Source of the DNA: an uncultured Desulfatiglans sp.
Lineage (GTDB): Bacteria; Desulfobacterota; DSM-4660; Desulfatiglandales; Desulfatiglandaceae
Length of the DNA: 64,000 nt
Assembly (NCBI GenBank): GCA_900498135.1
Contig: LR026961.1
Location: 1,991,325 to 2,055,324 of the forward strand
Direction of reading: 5' to 3'
Shown here: positions 41,400-50,234 of the stretch, piece by piece
Layout: each line of letters begins with the position of its first letter
Numbering within the stretch: the first letter of the stretch is position 1
The notes under the pieces: model-generated
The model's database searches: none
What the model was told of the DNA's origin: nothing
The model's input: only the letters and a program-made list of their open reading frames with translations
Translations under genes and position numbers: made by a program

Positions 41400-43159
41400 G
41401 GTTCGCCCCCGAAATACCGGTCCAGCCAGAGTGTGAAGAGAAGCATGGTCCAGATTTGCCAGCCGAGGTTTGCCCGCCCCTGGCGGTTGGTCTCCAGCAT
41501 GTCCTTGACGGCACCGGGCTCGAAGAGGGCGGAGGCGGAGGAATGCCCCGGGTTCGCCGATAAAAGGGCTTCGGAGGCGAAGTCGAAGAGCGCGTCTTTG
41601 AACCAGATCCCCGAAGGGGTTCGAAAACCGATCTTGACGTGGTCCAGGACGTCCCTCGGGAGGTCTTCGCGGAAGGCCTGCCGAAGGATCCATTTGCCGG
41701 CGCCGTCGTGGATCTTCAGGTCGGGGGGGATGTGCGCCGCGAGGTCCCGCACGTCATGATGCAGGAAGGGGAAGCGCGGCTGAAGATCGACGGCGGCGTC
41801 GATCCGGCTCTCGATCTGGAGCCAGTAGGGGAGGAAGCCCCTGATGTCGGCCATGGCGGCTCGGTCGAGGATCGGTCCGGTGTCGCTGAAGGTCAGCCGG
41901 TAGACGGCCAAAGGGTCATAGGCTCCGAAAAGCCTTCCGTGGGCTTCCGGTTGCAGGATGCCGCGGATCTGCTCGGGGGAGAAGAGGCGCCGCCGCTGGT
42001 AGGCTTGCTCCGGAAGGCCGCCCGGGAAGCGCTGATCCATGAAGTCCTGATAGAAGGCGTAGCCGCCGAACAGTTCATCGGCGCCCTGGCCGCAGAAGGC
42101 GGTGCAGGCCTCCGGTGCATGGCCCCGGATGGCCTTTGCGACGGCGTAGCGGGAAAAAGCGACGTCGCTCACCGGTTCGTGGAGGCGTGCGACCATCTCC
42201 GGCAGGAGCCGGACGACGTCCTCAGGGCCGGGGTGCACCTCCGTGTGCCGGAGGCTGCAATGTTCGGCGACCTTGGAGGCGAAGGGGCTTTCGTCGTAGG
42301 CCGGACCGTACGGGTAGACGCCTGAAAAGGTCTCGAGCGCGGGGTGGCGCTTCGAGAGAAGAAGGGCGAGGAGGCTGCTGTCGAGTCCGCCGCTCAGGTG
42401 GGCGACCGGATGCGGCAGGGTGTCGGCGGCCGTCACCGCGCCTTGGAGGGCCTGGCGCAGGCAGTCTTGGTACCGCTCGGCGGGCTCGTCCAAGGGCTGC
42501 CATTCGAAGCTCCAGGCCTCCTCGAGGCGTAGCCCGCAGTCTTCGACCATGCAGAGGCTTCCGGGGGGCAAGACCCGTATCCCGGAGAAGAAGGTCCGGT
42601 GCTCCAGCGGGAACTGGAAGATGAGGTAGTCGGCCAGGGACCGGGTGTCAGGCGCTAACTCGATGAGGCCTGAGTCGACCAGCGGTCCGAGGCCGGAAGC
42701 AAACAGGAGCCGGTCGTCGGAGGAATGGACGTAGAGCGGGAAGACCCCCAGTTTGTCGCGCGCCAGGATGCAAAGGCCCCGGGTGCGGTCTTCGAGCAGC
42801 AGGACAAAGGCCCCTTCCAAGAGCGAGCAGGCGCTCGGGCCGAATCGGCGATAGGCCTCCAGGACCGCCTGGGCCGGGGAAGGGGTCGTATGTGCAGCGC
42901 CCACGGCATTGCAGAGATTCCGGGAATTGTGGAGGTCGCCGAAAAAAACACAGGCGAGAAGGCCCTGCTTCGAAAAGCATTCCTGCAGATCAAGCGGCTG
43001 TGCGCGGTTGGGCCGACGTTCGACAAGGGATATCCCCCAGCGGCCGCCAAAAAAATCCTGCGAGGGGCGGTTCTCCGCGATGGGGCGTTTCAGCGCCTCG
43101 AGGACCCGGTTGTCCGGTCCCCGGCCGGTTCGATCGATCAGACCGCAGATTTGATCCAC
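41390..43159 (-). CDS. Asparagine synthase-like amidotransferase with displaced N-terminal cysteine
   Basis: A 589-residue protein with the asparagine synthetase B layout: a class II glutaminase domain (~1-210) and an ATP-pyrophosphatase domain (HLSGGLDSSLLALLLSK near 260, GQGADELFGGY, and FPFLHHDVRDLA). It would transfer amide nitrogen, possibly to a uronic acid in polysaccharide (WbpS-type). The nucleophile should be Cys2 of MCGI. Here the sequence reads VDQICGLIDRTG, so with the GTG start at 43159 the Cys is residue 5. An AUC codon occupies the place of the usual Met. GGGAGG lies 13 nt upstream of the GTG. Confidence 0.85.
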   Translation of the reverse strand: MDQICGLIDRTGRGPDNRVLEALKRPIAENRPSQDFFGGRWGISLVERRPNRAQPLDLQECFSKQGLLACVFFGDLHNSRNLCNAVGAAHTTPSPAQAVLEAYRRFGPSACSLLEGAFVLLLEDRTRGLCILARDKLGVFPLYVHSSDDRLLFASGLGPLVDSGLIELAPDTRSLADYLIFQFPLEHRTFFSGIRVLPPGSLCMVEDCGLRLEEAWSFEWQPLDEPAERYQDCLRQALQGAVTAADTLPHPVAHLSGGLDSSLLALLLSKRHPALETFSGVYPYGPAYDESPFASKVAEHCSLRHTEVHPGPEDVVRLLPEMVARLHEPVSDVAFSRYAVAKAIRGHAPEACTAFCGQGADELFGGYAFYQDFMDQRFPGGLPEQAYQRRRLFSPEQIRGILQPEAHGRLFGAYDPLAVYRLTFSDTGPILDRAAMADIRGFLPYWLQIESRIDAAVDLQPRFPFLHHDVRDLAAHIPPDLKIHDGAGKWILRQAFREDLPRDVLDHVKIGFRTPSGIWFKDALFDFASEALLSANPGHSSASALFEPGAVKDMLETNRQGRANLGWQIWTMLLFTLWLDRYFGGEPCA

Positions 43160-43307
43160 AGATGCTGTTTTTCCTCCCGTTCGTCGCTGATCCAAAAAGT
43201 CTAATGTCCGGAGTCGAAAACCGCAAGCGGTTTCCTGCGCTGAAAGGTCGGTTGAACGACAGGGGACCTCGGGGCTTCTATCCACGATGCGGAAGATCGT
43301 CAGGCGC

Positions 43308-44168
43308 TCAGGGTTTCCGGGATTTGATCAGGTATTTGAAGCAGACGTGTTTGAAAGGGGCCGACCGTTCGAGCGTCTGGTTCAGGCGGTAGAAAAGGCG
43401 CTCCAGGCGTTGTCCTGCGGCGGGCGGCAGGAGCGGCCTCGAGCGGAAACCGATCGAGGTGAAGCGCGGCGGGGGGATCAGGTGCAGGCCGCGGGTCTCT
43501 TGGATCCTGAAGCCGGCGTCCTCGACCAGCCGCTCGGTGCGGCGCGGGGTCAACCAATGGATGCGGCCTTCGGGGTAGCTGCCCGTCCACTGCGCGAGCC
43601 GGATGGCCGTGCGCCAGGGAAGGCCCCAGGCGTTGGAGACGTCCAGCACGAACGTGCCGCCCTTTTTCAAGACGCGGAAGGTCTCTTGGAGCACGGCCGC
43701 CGGGCGCCTGATGTGGTTCAGTACCGACTCGCAGACCGCCAGGTCGAATGTCGCTTCCTGGAAAGGGAGTCCCGTATCGAGATCCGTCTGAAGCAGGAGC
43801 CCGTCGAAACCGGCTGACTCGAGGCGCTGACGGGTGAGCCGGAGCATGCCGGCCGAGGCGTCCAGGCCCGTCACCTTGGCTCCGTTCCGGGCGGCGAAGA
43901 GCATGAAGTGCCCGGGGCCGCACCCTACGTCGAGGACCATGGAGGCAGGGGCCTCATCGGCGAAATAGAAGGTTTCGTAGCAATCGAGCTTGTCGTTCCG
44001 GAAATAATCGAAATCGGGTTTACCGAGGCTCTCGCCGATCGAGGCGGCCACGCGGTCCCAATCCGGCAGGGAGAGGAAGGAAGATCCTTTGTCCCGCTCG
44101 GAGGCTTCGCGTGCCTTCCGGTGGAGAAACGGCTTGTTCGGTTGAGCGGGGCGGCGGGTCTCTTCCAT
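43308..44168 (-). CDS. Class I SAM-dependent methyltransferase
   Basis: A 286-residue Methyltransf_11-type protein. Motif I VLDVGCGPGHFM is at residues ~77-88, GLDASAGMLRLTR follows, FDLAVCESVLNHIRRP is the post-II region and a C-terminal half of about 120 residues adds a domain. ATG 44168 is preferred as GAGG is close upstream; a longer in-frame frame exists. It precedes the amidotransferase by 148 bp in the same direction and is likely to methylate a sugar or lipid intermediate. The substrate is unknown. Confidence 0.82.
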   Translation of the reverse strand: MEETRRPAQPNKPFLHRKAREASERDKGSSFLSLPDWDRVAASIGESLGKPDFDYFRNDKLDCYETFYFADEAPASMVLDVGCGPGHFMLFAARNGAKVTGLDASAGMLRLTRQRLESAGFDGLLLQTDLDTGLPFQEATFDLAVCESVLNHIRRPAAVLQETFRVLKKGGTFVLDVSNAWGLPWRTAIRLAQWTGSYPEGRIHWLTPRRTERLVEDAGFRIQETRGLHLIPPPRFTSIGFRSRPLLPPAAGQRLERLFYRLNQTLERSAPFKHVCFKYLIKSRKP

Positions 44169-44490
44169 GATCCTCGATGGTGATCCGGGATTCTTTCGAT
44201 TCTTGCGATCCTTGCCGGCAACCGGCGTCGAACCGGACGTCTGCAAGAGGGTCGTTCCTCTTTTCCGGACAGGCCTGCGGCGCACAGGGAGCCTTTCGCT
44301 CAGAGGCCGCGCCGAACCGGAAAGGATCGATTCGGCTGAACCATAACATTGAAGATCCACGAATACAAATGGTATTGGGTGGGGATCCTGTCAGCGGAGA
44401 TAAGCGAAAAGAAGATGGTGCCCGGCACGGCAGGTTCAACGCCCCCGTCTTGCTTAGGCGCTGTTGCGCCCGGTTTGCTGTCCGTCGGTC

Positions 44491-44579
44491 ATTTTTCCCT
44501 GCCGGGTGGAGGTTCATTGGCGGAGCAGGTCGACTGCATCGGCCTACCCGAATTTTTCCCTGGCGGGTGGAGGGGCATT
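44491..44579 (+). repeat. 28-bp direct repeat in a 609-bp intergenic gap
   Basis: ATTTTTCCCTGCCGGGTGGA at 44491-44510 (extended to GGTTCATT) and a near copy at 44552-44579 differ by only three bases and lie 61 bp apart. They occupy the gap 44169-44777 between the divergent methyltransferase and GT2 genes. Otherwise the gap contains no gene that I can support; reading frames across it appear unlike proteins. Confidence 0.55.
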
Positions 44580-44777
44580 TTGCTACAAGCAGGCGTAGCG
44601 GCGTGTCTGGAACGATCGAGGACGGTTCGGCGGTCCTGGTCCCGGGGCTTCAGGCCGTGAGGGCGCATGAGCCGAAAGACCCCGGCGATCAAGCGGCCAG
44701 GCAGACCGCCCGGGTGGGGTGACAGAGGGCATGCCCGCGACGGCCGCCCAGGCTCGATGACAACGGAGAACAGCCTT

Positions 44778-45713
44778 ATGGACATTTCGGTGGTGATCCC
44801 CGTGTTGAATGAAGAGGAAAGCCTTCCGCTTCTTCTGGACCGGATGACGGCCGTCCTCGGCGGGGCGCGGTACCAGTGCGAGATGGTGTTTGTGGATGAC
44901 GGGAGCCGGGACCGGAGCCTGGAGATCCTGAGGGCCTTCAAGGCGTCGTCCACCGGCGGCATACCCATCAAGATCGTCAAGCTCGCCCGCAATTTCGGCC
45001 AGCACCCGGCGACGATCGCCGGATTCGCGGCCGCGTCCGGACGGATTCTGGTGACCTTCGACGCGGACCTGCAGAACGAGCCGGCGGACATCCTCAAACT
45101 CGTCGAGAAGATCGAAGAAGGATATGACTTCGTGAGCGGCATCCGGGGCTTCAGAACGGATTCCGTCTGGCTCCGTCAACTGCCCTCCTATCTGTTTACC
45201 CGCCTGCTCAATATCGTCACCAAGAAGAAGCTGAAGGACTACGGCTGTCCGCTGAATGCCCTGCGGTCGGAAATCGCTGTTCAAATGCGCGAATACGGCG
45301 ACATGCAACGCTACCTGAAGCCGCTGGCCACCCGTCTGGCTCCGAGGATCGCCGAGATGCCAGTCGCCCATTATCCCCGCGTGAGGGGAGCCTCGCGCTA
45401 CACGATGCTGGACCTGATCGATCTCTTCTTCGATTTTCTGACCAATTTCTCGAGGCGTGTCTTCCAGCGGGTGGCGATCGCCGGCTGCCTCCTGACCTTC
45501 GTGAGCCTGCTTTTGGGATTTGTCTGCCTGGTGGCCTCTCTGGCCTTCGGGTCTGAAAGGGTCGGCCTCCTCGGTGCCGGACTCGTCGTACTCCTGCTTC
45601 TGATTGCCGGCATCGAATTTCTGGTGCTGGGTGTGCTCGGAGACTTCGTCGTACGCGTTTACCAGAAGGTCGAATCGAAGCCGATTTACCGGGTGGATCG
45701 CATCTTCGATTGA
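44778..45713 (+). CDS. GT2 glycosyltransferase with C-terminal membrane anchor (DPM/ArnC-like)
   Basis: A 311-residue protein. The GT-A nucleotide-binding part is at 1-220: ISVVIPVLNEEESLPLLLDRM, FVDDGSRD, VTFDADLQNEPADI (DxD-type) and the C-terminal QMREYGD region. Two hydrophobic helices follow (VAIAGCLLTFVSLLLGFVCLVASLAF and VVLLLLIAGIEFLVLGVLG). This is the layout of polyprenyl-phosphate glycosyltransferases (ArnC, GtrB), which load sugar onto undecaprenyl phosphate. ATG 44778 follows GGAG; it is the only plus-strand gene in this part of the cluster. Confidence 0.88.
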   Translation: MDISVVIPVLNEEESLPLLLDRMTAVLGGARYQCEMVFVDDGSRDRSLEILRAFKASSTGGIPIKIVKLARNFGQHPATIAGFAAASGRILVTFDADLQNEPADILKLVEKIEEGYDFVSGIRGFRTDSVWLRQLPSYLFTRLLNIVTKKKLKDYGCPLNALRSEIAVQMREYGDMQRYLKPLATRLAPRIAEMPVAHYPRVRGASRYTMLDLIDLFFDFLTNFSRRVFQRVAIAGCLLTFVSLLLGFVCLVASLAFGSERVGLLGAGLVVLLLLIAGIEFLVLGVLGDFVVRVYQKVESKPIYRVDRIFD

Positions 45714-45925
45714 TACGAGGGGAGCGGTCAGGCGGCTGTCCCGGGCGGCAGCCGCGGTGGACGTGAAGGCGCCGCGGGTGCGGAGGATCGAAGACACTTC
45801 CGGGCTGCCGCTGGATCCGTCGCGGCAGCCTTCGCGGGCTGCAGGAGGGGGCCTCTCCCGTACAAGTCCCGGCACAGGATCGAGACCATTTCGTTGCGCG
45901 GATGGCCGAGGAGGCATGGGCGGCG

Positions 45926-47056
45926 TCAAAGGGCCGATAGTGTCTTTTTGACCGCTGCGATCACCGCTTCGACCTCTTCGTCCTTCAAGCCGGGATAGAA
46001 CGGCAGAGAGACCGTGCGCTCCCCGATTTCCTCTGCGACCGGGTACATGCCGGGCCTGAAGCCGAAATGCCTGCGGTAGTATTGCATCAGATGGACGGGA
46101 CGGTAGTTCACCGCCACGCCGATGCCTTCCCGGTTGAGCCCTGCCAGGAAGGCGTCCCTTTTTCCGGCCGGCGCCCAAACCGTGTACAGGTGCCGCGCGT
46201 GGGTCGTGCCCTCGAGGGTTTGCGGCAGGCCGAGCAGAGGGTGGTGCGAAAAGGCCTCGTCGTAGCGCCGCCGGATGCGGTCCCTTTCCTGCAGCTTCTG
46301 CGCGAGTTTGCCGATCTGCGGCAGGAGCAACGCCGCCTGGAGGTCGAACATGTTGCCTTTGTATCCCAGAAGGGGCATGTCCCAGTGCCGGTAGGCGCCT
46401 GAGTACCGATCGGCCGCAGCCTTGTCCATGCCGTGGGACCGCAGGATGAAAAGTCTTTCGGCCAGCTCGGGCTGGTTGGTTGCGATCGCCCCTCCCTCCC
46501 CCGCGGTCATGTTCTTGGTCGCATAGAAGCTGAAGCAGGCCGCGTCGCTCAACTGCCCGGGACGGATGCCGTCCCGCGAACCTTCGAGACAGTGGGCCGC
46601 ATCTTCGATGAGATGAAGACCCCGGGCGCGCGCCGCCTCCGAAAGCCGGCGCATGTCGCACATGTGCCCATAGAGATGCACGGGCATGACGGCCTTCGTC
46701 CGCCCGGTGACGGCCCCGGAGAGCTGCTGAAGGTCCAGGTTGCCGGTCGAGCGCTCGACGTCGACGAAAACCGGGTGTGCACCGGCCTCCAGGATGGCGT
46801 TGGCCGTCGCGATGAAGGTCATGGGCGTCGTGACGACCTCGTCCCCCGGGCCGATGCCGAGCGCCTTCAGGCACAGGAACAGCGCGGTTGTGCAGCTGTA
46901 GGTGCCGACGACGTGCCGGCAATCGAGGTATTCCCCGAATGCCTTTTCGAAGTCGCGGGTGACGGGCCCCGAGGTGAGAAAAACGCCCCGCAGAGTGTCG
47001 ATCAGGGATCGTTCTTCCTCTTCCCCGAGGGAGTGCCTGTAGAATTCCACCTTCAT
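45926..47056 (-). CDS. DegT/DnrJ/EryC1-family sugar aminotransferase
   Basis: A 376-residue PLP enzyme adding an amino group to a keto-sugar. The PLP lysine is in SFYATKNMTAGEGG (~residue 190) and the family stretch HLYGHMCDMRRLSEAARARGLHLIEDAAHCLEG is intact. VTTPMTFIATANAILEAGAHPVFVDV is typical for the N-terminal half. The start ATG overlaps the stop of the upstream membrane-protein gene by 4 nt, so they are in one operon with the radical SAM and dehydratase genes. Its substrate is probably a dTDP- or UDP-4-keto sugar made by the dehydratase at 50235. Confidence 0.93.
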   Translation of the reverse strand: MKVEFYRHSLGEEEERSLIDTLRGVFLTSGPVTRDFEKAFGEYLDCRHVVGTYSCTTALFLCLKALGIGPGDEVVTTPMTFIATANAILEAGAHPVFVDVERSTGNLDLQQLSGAVTGRTKAVMPVHLYGHMCDMRRLSEAARARGLHLIEDAAHCLEGSRDGIRPGQLSDAACFSFYATKNMTAGEGGAIATNQPELAERLFILRSHGMDKAAADRYSGAYRHWDMPLLGYKGNMFDLQAALLLPQIGKLAQKLQERDRIRRRYDEAFSHHPLLGLPQTLEGTTHARHLYTVWAPAGKRDAFLAGLNREGIGVAVNYRPVHLMQYYRRHFGFRPGMYPVAEEIGERTVSLPFYPGLKDEEVEAVIAAVKKTLSAL

Positions 47057-48804
47057 GAACGGTCCTCCTGGGAGCGGCTCCCGGACTGCGCGCCCGGTTC
47101 ATCGCCCCGAACGCGGATGTCTTCGGAGACTTCGTACAGGGTGAGCTGCTCGTTGCGGTAAACGGCCTGAAGATAATCGGCCCCGCCCGGGTCGAAACGG
47201 CCCAGGTGTTTTTCCGTGTCGCTGTAGAGTACATAACGGACGGCGTAGCGTTCAAGGAGATCCCGGCGGAATTCATCTTCCTCGCACTCATCGAAGAACC
47301 GTTTGACGAGGGCGTTTTTTCCGGAAAAATCGATCGTGAAGTGGTAGTGGCCGGTGAATGCCTTGACCCCTCCGTAAACCGGCAGGCAGCAGCCGTTTTC
47401 TGCCGCCGCCAGGACGATGTCCGACGGTTGGGAATGACGGTCGAGCCAATCGAAGCCGTCCATCAGCGCGCGCGGCAGGTAATAGGGCCGCGCGTGGCGC
47501 GACAGGTCTTCGAAGAGATTGGCATACAGAATGATATTGCTGGGCAGGGACAGGAGCAGGATCCCGATCATGACCCCGTGCGCAGTGAACCTGCCTTTGC
47601 TCGAACGGGCCAAACGCGCCTGCAGCGCCGGCGCTGCGTGTCGAAACACGCAGACGCAGCAGGCGAGGGCGGAGAGGACATAGAAGGTCCCCGCGCTTTC
47701 CATCCCCCAGGGGACGAGAGGGTAGGCGTAGATCAGGACGAGCAGGGCGGCCGCCCAGAGGGAGAGGAGGATCCCCTCCCGCGTGTTCCGGTGCAGATGC
47801 CTGAACCCTCCGAAGCAGAAACCTCCTGTCAGAAAGGGGATCCCCAGCCAGAGGAGCAGTTCGAGCGGCGACAGCGGTTCGAGTTCGACCCCTTTCCAGA
47901 CCCGGTCCATGATCGTTCCGTATCGGAGATAGAGATAGTAGGCGACGGCCGGAAGGGTTCCGGCCAGGGCGGTCAGATAATGCCCCGTCCGGCGCGGGGA
48001 AACCGTTCTTTCCTGAAGGGAGAGAAGGGCGGGAACGAGGGCGTAGACCATCAGGAGCAGCGGGAGGTCGTAGGGTCGGACGGCTGCGGTGAGCGAGGCC
48101 GTGAGGCCTGAGAACAGAAAAAAGCGGCGCCGCCCGGTTTCTTCCCCCCGGAGAAGGAAGGCCATGGCGATGCAGGTCCCCAGGATCGCGCGCACGAAAT
48201 GGGGCTTGTTGATCAGGTATCCGAAAAGGTTGATCCCCTGTATGTCCCAGAGCCTCAAGTCCGGGACGGAAAGGCCCGAGTGTTCGAGTGCATAGGGGAC
48301 CCAGCCGAGCCCGGTCGCGAAAAGCATGAGGATGAGCGCCCAGCGGCGCTCCCGGGGGTCTGTGAAAAAGCGCGCGGCGAGATAGTACAGGCCGAAAACG
48401 AGGAGGATGACCGTCACGGTCCTTTCCACGTGAAAGCCGGCGGTCAGGGGGAGCGACGACAGCCGGAGCGCCTTGCCGAGCAGCCACCACTCGGGATTGA
48501 AGTAAAAAGGCTCGTGCCGCTCGGGCGTGAGACGGTTTTCGAAGAGGTGCGCCCCGTCCAGGGCCTGCCGTTCCCACATGAGATACATGTAGGCGCCCGG
48601 AACGTCCCTGCCGACAAGCCCCGTGAAGCAGGCATCGCGCGGGGCCGCCGCATACCCGTAAAGGTAGGGCGCCCAACTGAGGGCAAGGCAGAGGAGGGCA
48701 AGGAGGGCGAGAAATCCGAGATCGTTTGCCCGGGGATTTCTCCGCCTTTCGGCAGGAGCGTCCTCCCGTCGGCCAATGGTTTCCGATGTTTCGGAGGTCA
48801 TCAT
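47053..48804 (-). CDS. Multi-pass membrane protein of the polysaccharide operon
   Basis: A 583-residue protein with ten or more hydrophobic helices from residue ~25 (LGFLALLALLCLALSWAPYLYGY) to ~450 and a soluble C-terminal part (~470-570). It starts with a large periplasmic-type loop after TM1 with aspartates (PRDACFTGLVGRDVPGAYMYLMWERQALDG), a pattern of C-type membrane glycosyltransferases acting on polyprenyl-linked sugars, though no signature was seen to fix the family. The ATG overlaps the upstream stop (ATGA) and its own stop overlaps the aminotransferase start. Confidence 0.75.
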   Translation of the reverse strand: MMTSETSETIGRREDAPAERRRNPRANDLGFLALLALLCLALSWAPYLYGYAAAPRDACFTGLVGRDVPGAYMYLMWERQALDGAHLFENRLTPERHEPFYFNPEWWLLGKALRLSSLPLTAGFHVERTVTVILLVFGLYYLAARFFTDPRERRWALILMLFATGLGWVPYALEHSGLSVPDLRLWDIQGINLFGYLINKPHFVRAILGTCIAMAFLLRGEETGRRRFFLFSGLTASLTAAVRPYDLPLLLMVYALVPALLSLQERTVSPRRTGHYLTALAGTLPAVAYYLYLRYGTIMDRVWKGVELEPLSPLELLLWLGIPFLTGGFCFGGFRHLHRNTREGILLSLWAAALLVLIYAYPLVPWGMESAGTFYVLSALACCVCVFRHAAPALQARLARSSKGRFTAHGVMIGILLLSLPSNIILYANLFEDLSRHARPYYLPRALMDGFDWLDRHSQPSDIVLAAAENGCCLPVYGGVKAFTGHYHFTIDFSGKNALVKRFFDECEEDEFRRDLLERYAVRYVLYSDTEKHLGRFDPGGADYLQAVYRNEQLTLYEVSEDIRVRGDEPGAQSGSRSQEDRS

Positions 48805-50198
48805 CGCTTCACGGCGATGGATCGCAGGATCCCGTTGAAGATCGTCTTCAGCTGGGCCGGCGTTCTGACGCGTCTCAGAACGTTCAGGGCGACGCGCGGC
48901 CGGCCGTAAAACCTCAGATAGGCCTTTCGATAAAGGCCGGCCATCTCCCTTTCGGACGGGTCGGCGTAGCCTTTCAGGCAATGACGGCGCCCGAATCCCT
49001 GGTAGAAGAGATCCGGCGGCGCCTTGAATCGTTCCGTGATCTCCTGGTAGATCTCCGTCCCTTCGGTCACCCGCAGAGGCGAGAAGACGACGAAATCGAG
49101 CGGAAGGCTGCAGGCCAGGCGGATGGTCGCCTCGATGTCGGCCCGGGTCTCGCTGGGAAAGCCCAGCATGAAATAGCCCTGCAGCGTGATGTCGCTCACC
49201 GCTTTGATCATGTGGACCTTTTCACGAACCGTTTCGAGGCTCAGCTGTTTTTTGACGGAGTCCAGGATCCGCTGGGAGCCGCTTTCGATGCCGATGGAAA
49301 AGCCGAAGCAGCCGGAACGCTCCATGAGGCGGACGAGATCCGGGCTGAGCCTTTCTATGCGGATGCCGTATGGGCAGTCCCAGTCGATCCGGATGCCGTT
49401 GCTGAGCAAGGATTCGCAGAACCGGCCGACGAAAGTGGCATCGAGGGCGAAATTCTCGTCGACGATGTCGATGGTGCGGACATGGAAGCGCTTCTGAAGA
49501 TAGCGGATTTCATCGATGACGTGCTCGACGCTCCTTCGGCGCACGCGCCGCCCGGTGATGAGGTGGGAGCCGCAGAAGGTGCACTGAAAAGGGCATCCGC
49601 GCGTGACGGCCATGGGGGCCGCCGGGAGCTTCGTGGTCATGAAGGAGTAGCCGCACCGGTAACGGTCAGGCCTCAGGATCTCCCAGGCGGGCATGGGCAG
49701 CGCATCGAGATCGTCCGCGAAGGCCCTGTCATTGGCCATGATCCGGCCGTCTGAACGATAGAGGAGCCCCGGGATGCCGGGTCCGGCCCGGCCCGTTTCC
49801 TTCAACCGGCTCAGAAAGGCCTGGAACCCCGGCTCCGCCTCGCCGGCGAAGGCATAATCGAGGCCGGGGAACTGCTCGAAAAGTCTTCCCGGGGACTCGC
49901 AGGAGGGGTGTGGACCGCCGATCACGGTCACCGCCCGGGGCAGGGTCTCCCGGACGATGCGCAGCATCTCTGCGGCACTCGGGACATCACAACTGAAAAC
50001 CTTGATGCCGACGATGTCGGGGCGGAATGCCTCGAGGCGGCGCCTGAAATCCAGATAGGAGCATGGCTCCGCCAGACAATCCAGATAGGCGACGCTGTGC
50101 CCCGATTGTCGGGCCAGGGCGGCGAGGTACCCCTGGCCGATGTCGGGCGTGCTGTTGAAACGCTCATCTGAAATGGGTATGACAAAAAGGATCTTCAT
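48801..50198 (-). CDS. B12-binding-domain radical SAM protein
   Basis: A 465-residue protein. The N-terminal ~130 residues form a B12-binding-like Rossmann fold (VIPISDERFNSTPDIGQGYLAALARQSGHSVAYLDC; IVGIKVFS; VIGGPHPSC), then the radical SAM core with CPFQCTFC at ~205-212, and the GFPSETRADIE segment. Such proteins carry out methylation or rearrangement of unactivated carbon. The DxHxxG motif for base-off cobalamin is not clear, so cobalamin use is an inference. It overlaps the downstream membrane-protein gene and follows the dehydratase by 36 bp. Confidence 0.87.
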   Translation of the reverse strand: MKILFVIPISDERFNSTPDIGQGYLAALARQSGHSVAYLDCLAEPCSYLDFRRRLEAFRPDIVGIKVFSCDVPSAAEMLRIVRETLPRAVTVIGGPHPSCESPGRLFEQFPGLDYAFAGEAEPGFQAFLSRLKETGRAGPGIPGLLYRSDGRIMANDRAFADDLDALPMPAWEILRPDRYRCGYSFMTTKLPAAPMAVTRGCPFQCTFCGSHLITGRRVRRRSVEHVIDEIRYLQKRFHVRTIDIVDENFALDATFVGRFCESLLSNGIRIDWDCPYGIRIERLSPDLVRLMERSGCFGFSIGIESGSQRILDSVKKQLSLETVREKVHMIKAVSDITLQGYFMLGFPSETRADIEATIRLACSLPLDFVVFSPLRVTEGTEIYQEITERFKAPPDLFYQGFGRRHCLKGYADPSEREMAGLYRKAYLRFYGRPRVALNVLRRVRTPAQLKTIFNGILRSIAVKR

Positions 50199-50234
50199 AA
50201 CGGAGGGACATTCATCACGGAAGGATGCCTCGTG

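Noticed and set aside
44583-47291. 902-residue minus-strand frame over GT2 and aminotransferase genes
   Set aside because: It overlaps both a plus-strand GT2 and the in-phase-shifted aminotransferase; Arg/Pro/Gly-rich shadow sequence.
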